Shown here in pieces: positions 1-8,620 of a stretch of DNA of 20,142 bases. A model generated the notes under the pieces. The model was not told the DNA's origin and ran no database searches. It saw only the letters and a list, made by a program, of their open reading frames with translations. This DNA is from an uncultured Oscillospiraceae bacterium (GTDB lineage: Bacteria > Bacillota > Clostridia > Oscillospirales > Oscillospiraceae). A program made the translations under genes and the position numbers. Positions within the stretch are counted from its first letter, which is position 1. The number at the start of each line of letters is the position of its first letter. The DNA is taken from positions 1 through 20,142 of the forward strand of contig CAJUPS010000065.1 of NCBI GenBank assembly GCA_910588045.1. The letters are read 5' to 3'.

Positions 1-2
1 GC

Positions 3-1034
<1,032 letters not shown>

Positions 1035-1047
1035 CCGCGGTTTCTAA

Positions 1048-1075
1048 CGCCGTCCCATCCAGAGGAGGGGCGGTG
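1048..1075 (+). promoter_or_regulatory. intercistronic hairpin between ATPase and binding-protein genes
   Basis: A 9-bp stem (1048-1056 with 1067-1075, including two G-U pairs) lies between the ATPase stop and the binding-protein ribosome site. It has no T-tract, so it is not a terminator. Intercistronic hairpins in ABC operons often stabilise the downstream binding-protein message relative to the other subunits; that role here is inference. Confidence 0.3.
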
Positions 1076-1138
1076 CGGAAATACGATGTCCCCGCGCATA
1101 CCTGTTCACTTGTAACTTGAAAGGAGAATTGGATCACC

Positions 1139-2479
1139 ATGAAGAAGAGCAAGCTCTTAGCCCTGCTGCTGGCCTTGACCATGCTGCTGAGTCTGGTTGC
1201 CTGCGGCGGCGGAAACAATGACAAGAAGACCGACGATGCCCCCAGTCAGAGCGGTGACACCCAGAAGCCCGACGACTCCCAGCCTGCCGAGCCCGACTCC
1301 ACCGACGAGCCCGCCAAGGTGGAGGACTCCGAGTTCTTCGGCCCCATCTATGACGAGTGGAGCGACATGACCGATGACGAGCTGTATCAGAAGGCTCTGG
1401 AGGAGGTCAAGGAGTACCCCGAGATCAACATCTACGCCACCTCCTCCAAGATGATGAAGGCGGAAGAGGACTTCGAGGCCGCCTATCCCGGCCTGGACGT
1501 GGTCATCATGGACATGGACCAGGACGAGGTTCTGGAGAAGTGCGTGCTGGAGGCCGACTCCGGCAACATCTTCGGCGACGTGCTCCAGGCCAAGGACGTC
1601 AACGGCAACGTGTTCTTCGACTACTATGAGGAGGGCTACATGTCCGCCTTCTATCCCCGCGACCTCTCCGCCAAGGTGGACGAGGACCTGCTGCGCTACG
1701 GCTATCCCCTGTACGCCTCCCAGAGCTTCTGGTACTACAACACCGAAGCCTTCCCCGACGAGCAGCCCGTAACCAACTGGTGGCAGATCATCGAGAAGAA
1801 CGAGGACGGCTCCCAGAAGTACCGCCTGTTCACCAAGGAGATCGGCACCGAAACCTCCTACCTGTCCCTGTTCGCCAGCTTCGTGGTCAACGCCGATCAG
1901 ATGGAGCAGGCCTATGAGGATCTGTACGGCGAGCCCCTGGAGTACACCTATGACGGCAGCGGCTTTGAGTTCGACGTGCCCGAGAACAACGCCGGTCTGG
2001 AGTATATGTGGCGCTTCTCCCAGATGAAGATGACCTTCATCGGCGACGGCGACGAGCTGGTGCAGGCGGTCCACAACTCCACCAAGGACGATCCCGCCCT
2101 GTGCCTGGCCTCCGGCGGCAAGATCGGCAACCGGGACGAGTCCGGGTTCAACATCGCGTGGCTGACCAACCTGGCCCCCTACACCGGCCTGGAGAACTGC
2201 GAGTACATGTACGTGGTCAACGGCTGTAGGCACCCTGCGGCGGCCCGTCTGTTCATCCGCTGGATCACCGGCGGCGTGGACGGCCAGAGCGGCGGCCTGA
2301 AGCCCTTCTCCAAGGAGGGCAACTGGCCCGTCCGTGACGACGTGGCGGGCGACTGGAACCCCGTGACGCTCCAGGAGTGCGGCGCCATCGAGCCCGATCT
2401 GGCGGCTATCAACGAGGCCTTCGGTTCCACCCAGGATCTGTGGAACTACTGGCTGAGCCAGAGCCCCCACACCAAGTAA
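1139..2479 (+). CDS. ABC transporter extracellular solute-binding lipoprotein
   Basis: This is the ligand-capture subunit of the importer, expected to be lipid-anchored on the outer face of the membrane. Residues 1-21 form a signal peptide with a lipobox ending LVAC, so Cys22 is the predicted lipidation site. An acidic, Pro/Ser-rich linker runs to about residue 60. A binding-protein fold of about 385 residues follows, with the pattern of family 1 solute-binding proteins (a strand near INIYATSS, an acidic segment, and SFWYYNTEAFP in the hinge region). At 446 residues it is typical for the family. An AAAGGAG site 10 bp upstream supports the ATG at 1139. The preceding gene is the cognate ATPase. 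The ligand is not evident; the fold and neighbour resemble iron(III)-type and related importers. Confidence 0.9.
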   Translation: MKKSKLLALLLALTMLLSLVACGGGNNDKKTDDAPSQSGDTQKPDDSQPAEPDSTDEPAKVEDSEFFGPIYDEWSDMTDDELYQKALEEVKEYPEINIYATSSKMMKAEEDFEAAYPGLDVVIMDMDQDEVLEKCVLEADSGNIFGDVLQAKDVNGNVFFDYYEEGYMSAFYPRDLSAKVDEDLLRYGYPLYASQSFWYYNTEAFPDEQPVTNWWQIIEKNEDGSQKYRLFTKEIGTETSYLSLFASFVVNADQMEQAYEDLYGEPLEYTYDGSGFEFDVPENNAGLEYMWRFSQMKMTFIGDGDELVQAVHNSTKDDPALCLASGGKIGNRDESGFNIAWLTNLAPYTGLENCEYMYVVNGCRHPAAARLFIRWITGGVDGQSGGLKPFSKEGNWPVRDDVAGDWNPVTLQECGAIEPDLAAINEAFGSTQDLWNYWLSQSPHTK

Positions 2480-2493
2480 TTTCTCCGGCGGCC

Positions 2494-2522
2494 TTGACCT
2501 TTGTCCTGGCTTGGCGTATACT
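2494..2522 (+). promoter_or_regulatory. sigma-A-type promoter TTGACC-N17-TATACT
   Basis: The -35 TTGACC (2494-2499) and -10 TATACT (2517-2522) are 17 bp apart and start just after the solute-binding protein stop. A transcript would begin near 2529. It would meet the terminator at 2565-2607 before reaching the gene at 2633, so the promoter makes either a short RNA or an attenuated leader. Confidence 0.6.
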
Positions 2523-2564
2523 ATGTCCGGGCTTGCAGCTCAGAGGTACATTTAGTTGAACAAA

Positions 2565-2607
2565 GCCCTGCGCGGCAGGCACACACCGGCCGCGCAGGGC
2601 GCTTTTT
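2565..2607 (+). terminator. intrinsic terminator after the ABC operon, or attenuator
   Basis: A perfect 12-bp G/C-rich stem (2565-2576 with 2589-2600) with a 12-nt loop is followed by T5 at 2603-2607. It can end the ABC operon transcript and also the transcript from the promoter at 2494-2522, so expression of the next gene may depend on read-through. Confidence 0.85.
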
Positions 2608-2632
2608 ACAGGCAGGACCAAAGGAGGCAGTC

Positions 2633-3214
2633 ATGGAGTATAACAACGATTTCCAGCGCCAGATCGAGGATGCGGAGCGGGAACGCCGGAAAAAGGAGCG
2701 CAAGGAGAAGTGGGCCAAGCGGGAGAAGAGCTTCTGGAAGGCGTTTCTCTTTACGGAGGACGGCAAGCCCAAGAGCGGCCTGATGGTCTACACCTTCTGC
2801 CTGAGTCTGGTGTACGTGCTGCTGTATGTGGTGGCGTTCAATTTTTCCATTGAGTGGCTGTCGCCGGTGACGGAGACCTGGCCCGCCGTTGCCGGGAATC
2901 TGGTCCAGTCCCTGGCGGCGGGGGCGGCGCTGGTGCTGATCTCCCTGGTCCTGCACCGCCTGTTCTCCGATAAACGGCTGATGCTGGGCTGCCACCTGTG
3001 GCTGGGGCTGTACGCCCTGCTGGTGTGCGTGTCCATGGTGTTCCTGCTGGGGGATCGGGAGACATTCGGGGCGTTTCTCCACTTTTTCGTGTGGTTTATG
3101 CTGATCCCGGTGATCCTGGGGCTGGTGGTGACCTACCTGCTCTACCGCCGGGACTATGTGCCGCCGAAGCGGGAGGAGGATCAGCCCTGGAAGAAGTTTA
3201 CACAGCGGCGGTAA
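2633..3214 (+). CDS. small membrane protein with charged N-terminal helix, unknown function
   Basis: I do not recognise this 193-residue protein. Residues 1-40 are a highly charged, helix-prone segment rich in Glu, Arg and Lys (a possible short coiled coil). Four hydrophobic segments follow at about 51-69, 87-108, 118-139 and 146-170, then a basic cytoplasmic tail. There is no signal peptide. I chose the ATG at 2633 because AAAGGAGG lies just upstream; the frame is open further back but that part overlaps the terminator hairpin. The stop is 4 bp before the ATG of the next gene, so the two are probably translationally coupled. The charged N-terminus and paired helices would fit a membrane scaffold or accessory subunit, but nothing in the sequence gives a reaction. 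Confidence 0.85.
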   Translation: MEYNNDFQRQIEDAERERRKKERKEKWAKREKSFWKAFLFTEDGKPKSGLMVYTFCLSLVYVLLYVVAFNFSIEWLSPVTETWPAVAGNLVQSLAAGAALVLISLVLHRLFSDKRLMLGCHLWLGLYALLVCVSMVFLLGDRETFGAFLHFFVWFMLIPVILGLVVTYLLYRRDYVPPKREEDQPWKKFTQRR

Positions 3215-3218
3215 GGCC

Positions 3219-4166
3219 ATGCTGAGACTGCATTTCATCAATGTCGGCGACGGCGACGCGATCTTAGCGGAGGAAGGAGGGGACCCCTTCCGGCTGCTGG
3301 TGGATACCGGCAGGAGGGATGTGGGCGAGGCGCCCGGCTCCCTGCGGTGTACGGCGGCGGACTACCTGGCGGCGCTGGGGGTGACCCGGCTGGATGCTCT
3401 GGTGGTGACCCACCTCCACGAGGACCACTTCAGCGGGCTCTCCGGCCTGCTGGAGAGGGTGTCCGTCGGGACGGTATACGCCGGTTTTTTCCCCTGTTTG
3501 CCCGTTGCGCCCCTGGCGCGGACGGGGATGGAGGAAAAAACCGTGAGAGGTCTCATGGACTGCCTGGAGCAGTGGGCGGCGATGACGGCGGCGCTGCGGA
3601 GGAGGGGCGTTTGTCTCCGGAGTGTGGAGGAGACGGCGGCCCTGTCCCTGACGCCCCGGCTCCAGGGGGAGATCCTCTGCGACGACCCGGACGCCGCCGG
3701 TCGGCAGCGGCAGGTATGGACCAACATGCTGGCGGGAGAGAGGGCGGACCCGGACATGGTCTGGTGGTCCTCCAAGTTCCGGAACCCGGGGTCGCTGCGG
3801 GTCCGGCTGACGTATGCGGGGCGGCGTGTAGAGCTGGCGGGGGACTGCTACGGCGCGGTCTGGGAGGAACGCGCTGCACCCTGCGACATCTTCAAGGTTC
3901 CCCACCACGGGGACGCCAAGGCGGTGACGGCAGAGCTGGCGGGGCGGCTGCGGCCCCCCTATGCGGTGATCTCCTGCGGAGCGGAGTACATTGCGCGGAA
4001 GGACCGTCCGTCTTCTGCGGCGATCCGGCTGCTGGAGGAGCAGGGGAGTCGGGTGTGGTTTACCGACAGCTTCCAACTGCCCGGGCGGGCGGCGGACCGC
4101 TGGAGGTCCGCAACATTTACCATTGAGGAGGACGGGACGATCCTGCCTCCGAATCATGACGCATAA
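3219..4166 (+). CDS. ComEC/Rec2-like metallo-beta-lactamase-fold hydrolase
   Basis: This 315-residue protein has the metallo-beta-lactamase fold of the ComEC/Rec2 soluble type. Visible elements are the opening strand LHFINVGDGDAIL (4-16), LLVDTG (26-31), the metal-binding HxHxDH motif at 65-70 (within THLHEDHFSG), a GD at 208-209 that supplies a bridging Asp, and VPHHGD at 227-232. There is no signal peptide or membrane segment, so it is cytoplasmic and not the competence channel itself. The family includes nucleases and phosphodiesterases; the substrate is unknown. The ATG at 3219 sits 4 bp after the previous stop with a weak ribosome site, which fits translational coupling. An upstream in-frame Met would overlap the previous gene and lacks the fold's opening strand directly after it. 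Confidence 0.85.
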   Translation: MLRLHFINVGDGDAILAEEGGDPFRLLVDTGRRDVGEAPGSLRCTAADYLAALGVTRLDALVVTHLHEDHFSGLSGLLERVSVGTVYAGFFPCLPVAPLARTGMEEKTVRGLMDCLEQWAAMTAALRRRGVCLRSVEETAALSLTPRLQGEILCDDPDAAGRQRQVWTNMLAGERADPDMVWWSSKFRNPGSLRVRLTYAGRRVELAGDCYGAVWEERAAPCDIFKVPHHGDAKAVTAELAGRLRPPYAVISCGAEYIARKDRPSSAAIRLLEEQGSRVWFTDSFQLPGRAADRWRSATFTIEEDGTILPPNHDA

Positions 4167-4205
4167 GGTGCACCAATCAGCGCGCGAAAGCGCCGGGAGG
4201 TCAAT

Positions 4206-4958
4206 ATGATTACATCTGTTTTATTCGATATGGGCGGCACCCTGGAGGACATCTATGTGGACGCGCAGTCCGAGTGGGAGGCCATTGACAAGCTGCGGGA
4301 TATGCTGGTCTCCTATGGACTGGACCCCAAGGCGGACCGGGAGGAGCTGAAGAGCAGGGTGGACGCCGGGTGGGTCCGGTACGGCAAGTTCCGGGATTCC
4401 TGCGACGTGGAGCTCAAGCCCATCCCCATCTGGCGGGACTACGTGCTGGAGGACTTCCGTTTTCCGGCGGAAGTTCTGGAGCCCCACTGCGAGGAGATCG
4501 CCCACATGTGGGAGGTGACCCACTTCCACCGCGCCCTCCGGCCCCGGGTGGCGGAGATGCTGGCGGGCTTGCAGGGCCTGGGGCTGAAGCTGGGCATCGT
4601 CAGCAACACCGCCGCGCTGTACCAGGTGTTCGCCGTCCTGAAGGAGTACGGCATCCGGGATTACTTCCAGGATGTGACCCTGTCCTCCGTTACCGGGATG
4701 CGCAAGCCTGCACCGGACATCTTCCGGGTGGCCCTGTGCCAGCTCCAGAGCGCGCCGGAGGAGTGCGTCTATGTGGGGGATACCATTTCCCGGGACATCA
4801 TCGGCTCGAAGCGTGCGGGCTTCGCCAAGGCAATCCAGATTTGCTCCCAGCTGACGCGGGAGAAGGACTGCGGCGTCAAGCGGGAATTTGAGCCGGACTA
4901 CATGGTGGAGGACATCTACGAGGTGCTGCCCATCGTACAAAGTCTGCTCAGATCATAA
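4206..4958 (+). CDS. HAD-superfamily hydrolase with DxG in place of DxD
   Basis: This 250-residue cytoplasmic protein belongs to the haloacid-dehalogenase superfamily, whose members mostly remove phosphate from small metabolites through an aspartyl intermediate. Motif I is LFDMGGTL with nucleophile Asp8; motif II is Ser133 in GIVSNTA; motif III is Lys167 in RKPAPD; motif IV is GDTISRD (191-197), with Asp192 and Asp197 positioned for Mg2+. A helical cap lies between about residues 15 and 105. The second Asp of motif I, usually the general acid/base, is Gly10. That variant occurs in a subset of HAD proteins and may mean a different leaving-group mechanism or weak activity. GGGAGG six bases upstream supports the start. 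It is the last gene before a strong terminator. Confidence 0.85.
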   Translation: MITSVLFDMGGTLEDIYVDAQSEWEAIDKLRDMLVSYGLDPKADREELKSRVDAGWVRYGKFRDSCDVELKPIPIWRDYVLEDFRFPAEVLEPHCEEIAHMWEVTHFHRALRPRVAEMLAGLQGLGLKLGIVSNTAALYQVFAVLKEYGIRDYFQDVTLSSVTGMRKPAPDIFRVALCQLQSAPEECVYVGDTISRDIIGSKRAGFAKAIQICSQLTREKDCGVKREFEPDYMVEDIYEVLPIVQSLLRS

Positions 4959-4960
4959 GA

Positions 4961-4992
4961 AAGAGGGCCCCCGCTGCGGCGGGGGCCTTCTT
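4961..4992. terminator. bidirectional intrinsic terminator
   Basis: A 14-bp stem (4961-4974 with 4979-4992; one G-U pair) with a 4-nt loop lies between the convergent HAD and CsoR-type genes. The A-rich 5' flank and T-rich 3' flank give a U-rich tail in both directions. Confidence 0.85.
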
Positions 4993-4996
4993 ATCC

Positions 4997-5344
4997 CTAT
5001 TTCACAAACTGTTCGATGGCCCGGTTCAGCTCGTCGATGGCGGCTCGATCCCGGGTCTCCATTGCGTCCACGATGCAATGCTCCAGGTGGTCCTTCAGGA
5101 TGACCTTGCCGGTGTTGTTCAGCGCACTGCGGACGGCGGAGAGCTGGACGAGGACCTCCGAGCAGTCCCGGCCCTCCTCCACCATGGCCTTCACCCGCTC
5201 CAGGTGCCCGATGGCCCGGGCCAGGCGGTTCACCACCGCCCGGGTCTGGGTGTGACTGTGGGTGTGGCCGTGCTCATGGGGGATGCCATGCTCGTGCAGA
5301 TAGGCGTGGTCCGGGATGTTCATGGGCTGCTGTTCTTCGCGCAT
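4997..5344 (-). CDS. CsoR/RcnR/FrmR-family metal-sensing repressor with His-rich N-terminus
   Basis: This 115-residue all-helical protein belongs to the CsoR/RcnR/FrmR (DUF156) repressors, which bind operator DNA as tetramers and release it on binding metal or an electrophile. Family landmarks are RLARAIGHLERVKAMVEEGRDC, SAVRSALN and DHLEHC. The ligand positions read Cys61, His86 and Cys90, the Cys-His-Cys set of Cu(I)-type CsoR. Unusually, a tail before the core carries eight His between residues 13 and 31, which could bind Ni, Zn or Cu. The start is supported by AAGGAGGG nine bases upstream; Met8 is an alternative that would keep the His tail. No copper ATPase or metallochaperone gene is adjacent, so its target is unknown apart from likely autoregulation. 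Confidence 0.9.
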   Translation of the reverse strand: MREEQQPMNIPDHAYLHEHGIPHEHGHTHSHTQTRAVVNRLARAIGHLERVKAMVEEGRDCSEVLVQLSAVRSALNNTGKVILKDHLEHCIVDAMETRDRAAIDELNRAIEQFVK

Positions 5345-5380
5345 AGGCTGCGCCCTCCTTGCTGCGGACGTTTTGTCAAT

Positions 5381-5409
5381 ATTTTAACAGAGCCGCCGGA
5401 GAAACGCAA
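5381..5409 (-). promoter_or_regulatory. probable promoter of the CsoR-type gene
   Basis: On the minus strand TTGCGT (5404-5409) and TAAAAT (5381-5386) are 17 bp apart, about 37 bp upstream of the start codon. The -35 is non-consensus, which fits a regulated promoter. Confidence 0.45.
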
Positions 5410-5424
5410 CCCCTGCGGGGGGAT
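5408..5424. promoter_or_regulatory. candidate CsoR-type operator, G/C-tract palindrome
   Basis: CCCC-TGC-GGGG (5410-5420, with two more G) flanked by A/T bases abuts the -35 of the CsoR-type gene. Operators of this family are short A/T-flanked C-tract/G-tract palindromes, so autoregulation is a reasonable inference. It could instead be a weak transcription stop for the surface-protein gene ending at 5441. Confidence 0.35.
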
Positions 5425-5440
5425 TTTTATCGGATATGTT

Positions 5441-8362
5441 CTATTTTCCCAGAAAATTCATCAGCATCTGGGCGGTCTCCGCGCGGGTGGCCGGTCCGGT
5501 GGGGTCCAGGATCCCGCCGCCGCTTCCTTTCAGGATGCCCCTCTCCACGGCCCAGCGCAGGGCCTCCTCCGCCCAAGCGCTGACCTTTCCGGCGTCGGCG
5601 AAGGGCAGGGACTTCTCCGCTGGGACGGGGCTCCCGGCGTACCGCCACAATATGACGGCCAGCTGCTCCCGGGTGATGCTGTCATCGGGGCCGAAGCGGC
5701 CGTCGCCGTAGCCGCTCACAATGCCGTTGGCCGCGGCCCAGGACACGCCCTCGGCGTACCAATGGCTGTCCTCCACGTCTGTGAATGCGCCGGTGAAAGG
5801 CTGGGCGGGGTTGTTCTCCAGATTGTGGAGGGCCACCGCCAGCATCGCCCGGGTCATGGGAACATCGGGGCTGAACCGCCCGGGAGCGGCGCCGCTGAAC
5901 AAATCGCGGGCGCTGACAAAGGCGATGGCGTCTGCGGCCCAGCTGGCGGCGGGAACGTCGTCAAAGCGCTTGCCGTTGTCCAGGAGCACCACCTTGGCGG
6001 AGCCCTCCAGGGGGATGGTCACGCTGTCGCCCTTCGCCACGGATTTGCGGATGGTCTCCTGTGTGCCGTCCTCGTGAATCAAGACGGCTACGGTGCCGGG
6101 GGTGGGATCCTCCATGGGCACGGTGAGGGTCACGCCGCCGGGGACGTGGGCAACGGGCTTGCCGTCCGCCGTTACAGACAGCTCCACCGTGTTCCCCGTC
6201 TGACCGGCGGTGACGGTGACAACGCCGCCCGCGCCGGCCAGGCTGGCCAGACCGCCGTTGGGGATGGTTACGTCGGCCACGGGGGTGGATACCGTGAGGC
6301 TGGCGCTGGTCTGGCTGCCGATCTGGCCCACGGTGGAGGCGGGGATGGATACCTCTGTTCTGGTCACATCGCCGGGGACCTCGGGGGCGATGACGACGGA
6401 TTCACTGCTGTTGGACACGGCCTGCCGGACGATCTCGCTGCCCATGGCGGCGTCCACGGCGGCGGCTGCCTCGCCGTCCCGGATGGCGGCGGGGGGAGTG
6501 GCGGTGGTCTGGGTGGTGGGTGTGCTGCCCTGGGTGGTGGTGTTGGTGGTTACGGGCAGGGAGGGGGTGTCGGGGGTGCTGGGGGTGGTGCTGGGTGCGC
6601 TGGGGGTATCGGGAATAACGGGAATGGTGGGAATATGGCCGATGTCCTCATTGCCGGAATCTTGGGTCCATTTGGCGTACAGCGTCAGATTTCCGGTCAC
6701 AGGCGCATTGAAGTCATACGCTGTGGTGCATCCCTCATCGGTGTACCAACCGCCGAAGGTGTAGCCGTCGCGGGTGGGGGCGGCGGGCTGGGCAACCGTA
6801 CTATTATTGGCGACCGTCTGGCTTTCAACAGGCGTGCCGCCCTGCGTGTTGAAGGTGACGGTATGTGCGTTGCCTATGGGGAGAATGGTTACTTCGTTGA
6901 GGCCATTCGCGGCATTCGCTTCCAACTGCGCCACATCGGGCGCGACAAAAGATGTAGCAAATTGCCACCTAAGCGGCTGCTCGATTTCGTACCAATCCGA
7001 TACCGCTGGCTTTCCCCCGGAGATTTCCGCGTAGCCCTGGGCCAGTTCAATTCTTGAGGTGTCCAGCGTATAGTCGTCTTTATATTGTTCTTCATCTGTC
7101 AAAAAAATTACGACTGCCGGATAACCCGACCCGCCCTTGGCGTGAAAGCGCCCACCGCTCATAGCAAATCCGCCGTTGGCAATCAATCCGGGCGCGCCTC
7201 CGATAGCGTTCACATTGGAAGAATCGCCGTTGATCGTTGTTTTGCCCTGGGAAAAAATGCCGGGGGCGTATGCACCGCTTGCATCTACGGTACTGTCGGA
7301 AATCTGAATTGCCTCATCTGTGTAGACAGCGGGGTATCCGTCATTTGCTGTTGCGGTTACGGTGCTGTCGGTCATTGCAATACCGTACTTTGTATATAAT
7401 GCGTTGCCCGCCGGGGAATGAGCCGTGAGCTTGCTGTCCGAAACGGTCAATTTGCCGGGCGTGTAAATCCCGGGTCGATTTGCCCCGGCGGTTACTTCTA
7501 CGTCGCTGTTGTTTGTAATCGAAAAGTCCCCGTCCGAATCATTTTGTGAATATAGCCCGCTGGCCGTGGAGGACTTAACAGTTACCTTACTGTTTGAAAT
7601 CTGTATTTGGTTTCCTGCATAGATCGCTAAGTCGGAACTGTTTATATTCACAGTGCTGTCCGATATAACAATATTGCCGGGGGAGGAGCTGATTCCATAG
7701 CAGTTTTCCGCACTGGTTATATTGACCTCACTGCCTGAAATCTGAACGCTCTTGCCGCCTATGACTGGGTTAGATCCAAGGGAGTATTTGTTTGATGCCA
7801 TAACCGTACTGTTGATGATGCTCACATCCCCGGAGGAGCCGATTGCTTTGGCGCTGCCCTTAAGAATCAGACCTGAAATCCCACTGATACTGACATTGCC
7901 AGTCAGGAGGCCGGAACTTGCTACTGAGATGGCACTGGAAGGATAGCTTGAGTTTGTTGTGGCCTCCGTGTCGATGGTCAAGGTGCCGTCCCCTGTGATG
8001 GAGATCATACCATTTCCTGCCGAAATGCCTTCTTGGCTGCCCTTTCCCTGAATCGGTTGTGTTGTAATGCTGTTTGTGCCAGATACGACAATGTCTAAAA
8101 TTCCGCTATTTAGATAAATACAGCCTGTTAAATTTGCATTCATCAAGCGAATCGTCCACTTGGGCAGTCCGTTTGCCTCCTCATAAGAGACAGATACCGT
8201 ACCATTTCCTAGGGGGTCGTTAAAATTACTGCTCTCCGTTACTACTGTGCCCCCAATGGTCAGGTAAAAATAGCTGGGCAGTCCCGCCGCCAGGGCGGTC
8301 CCAGGCAGCAACCCCAGACAAAGGGCCAGGGCGGTGATGATGCTGAAAATTTTGCGTCTCAT
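5441..8362 (-). CDS. large cell-surface protein: beta-helix-like repeats, InlB-type repeat, three C-terminal SLH domains
   Basis: This secreted, wall-attached protein has 973 residues. A signal peptide occupies about residues 1-26 and ends in TALAA. Residues from about 60 to 430 are short Ser/Thr/Asn-rich repeats built on patterns such as ISDSTV and ISNSKV, typical of right-handed beta-helix surface proteins. An InlB B-repeat-like unit follows (VTFNTQGG, then DGYTFGGWYTDEGC, ending LYAKW). A Pro/Thr/Ser-rich linker and a beta-rich region come next. Three SLH domains from about residue 797 to the end would hold it on secondary wall polymer. I chose the ATG at 8362 because AGGAGG lies seven bases upstream and the signal peptide begins there; the open frame to 8485 crosses two palindromes and the promoter. 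An adhesin or glycan-binding role is inference. Confidence 0.9.
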   Translation of the reverse strand: MRRKIFSIITALALCLGLLPGTALAAGLPSYFYLTIGGTVVTESSNFNDPLGNGTVSVSYEEANGLPKWTIRLMNANLTGCIYLNSGILDIVVSGTNSITTQPIQGKGSQEGISAGNGMISITGDGTLTIDTEATTNSSYPSSAISVASSGLLTGNVSISGISGLILKGSAKAIGSSGDVSIINSTVMASNKYSLGSNPVIGGKSVQISGSEVNITSAENCYGISSSPGNIVISDSTVNINSSDLAIYAGNQIQISNSKVTVKSSTASGLYSQNDSDGDFSITNNSDVEVTAGANRPGIYTPGKLTVSDSKLTAHSPAGNALYTKYGIAMTDSTVTATANDGYPAVYTDEAIQISDSTVDASGAYAPGIFSQGKTTINGDSSNVNAIGGAPGLIANGGFAMSGGRFHAKGGSGYPAVVIFLTDEEQYKDDYTLDTSRIELAQGYAEISGGKPAVSDWYEIEQPLRWQFATSFVAPDVAQLEANAANGLNEVTILPIGNAHTVTFNTQGGTPVESQTVANNSTVAQPAAPTRDGYTFGGWYTDEGCTTAYDFNAPVTGNLTLYAKWTQDSGNEDIGHIPTIPVIPDTPSAPSTTPSTPDTPSLPVTTNTTTQGSTPTTQTTATPPAAIRDGEAAAAVDAAMGSEIVRQAVSNSSESVVIAPEVPGDVTRTEVSIPASTVGQIGSQTSASLTVSTPVADVTIPNGGLASLAGAGGVVTVTAGQTGNTVELSVTADGKPVAHVPGGVTLTVPMEDPTPGTVAVLIHEDGTQETIRKSVAKGDSVTIPLEGSAKVVLLDNGKRFDDVPAASWAADAIAFVSARDLFSGAAPGRFSPDVPMTRAMLAVALHNLENNPAQPFTGAFTDVEDSHWYAEGVSWAAANGIVSGYGDGRFGPDDSITREQLAVILWRYAGSPVPAEKSLPFADAGKVSAWAEEALRWAVERGILKGSGGGILDPTGPATRAETAQMLMNFLGK

Positions 8363-8390
8363 GGAAAAACCTCCTATGCTTCGATGTGCG

Positions 8391-8435
8391 CTCCCTCCCC
8401 CATGGGGGAGGGAGAAAGGGGCATGCCCCTTTCTC
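8391..8435. repeat. two overlapping 24-bp perfect palindromes centred on CATG
   Basis: 8391-8414 and 8412-8435 are each perfect palindromes sharing three bases. They lie in the predicted 5' leader of the surface-protein gene, 29 bp upstream of its ATG, and would fold into two adjacent hairpins. They could be an inserted extragenic palindrome or a leader stability element. Confidence 0.7.
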
Positions 8436-8483
8436 ATAAGCCTTTGCCGCCGTAAAATAGTGCGGCAGTATTCCTCATTTTTC

Positions 8484-8492
8484 ATTGTAGCA
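8484..8492 (-). promoter_or_regulatory. extended -10 promoter of the SLH surface protein
   Basis: On the minus strand TGC-TACAAT forms an extended -10 element (TGnTAnAAT). No good -35 sits at the right distance, as allowed for extended -10 promoters. The transcript would start near 8477, giving a leader of about 115 nt that includes the paired palindromes. Confidence 0.5.
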
Positions 8493-8566
8493 CGGTTTTC
8501 CGGTTTTTTTCACTACGGAAACTGTCCCCTAATTTGCCCTTCCGTGCAAAATTCGCACTTGACAAA

Positions 8567-8595
8567 TTGACTTTTTTGTGCATTGGTTTTATACT
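8567..8595 (+). promoter_or_regulatory. promoter of the LytTR two-component operon
   Basis: TTGACT (8567-8572) and TATACT (8590-8595) are 17 bp apart. A second TTGACA at 8559-8564 overlaps the upstream region but is too far from the -10. The leader would be only about 20 nt to the ATG at 8621. Confidence 0.7.
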
Positions 8596-8620
8596 GGTAA
8601 AAAGAGGGGAGGTCTTGCCG

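Noticed and set aside
1157..2470. 437-codon open frame antisense to the solute-binding protein
   Set aside because: Its composition is a reverse image of the lipoprotein gene, with Val/Gly/Leu runs and no start signal.
5078..7057. 659-codon Gly/Ala-rich open frame on the plus strand
   Set aside because: It runs through the CsoR-type gene, its promoter and the SLH coding region on the other strand, with no ribosome site. Its low-complexity Gly runs are the complement of Ser/Thr/Pro-rich repeats.
8363..8485. N-terminal extension of the SLH surface protein to the ATG at 8485
   Set aside because: The extension overlaps the extended -10 promoter and two palindromes. The ATG at 8362 has AGGAGG and begins a clean signal peptide.
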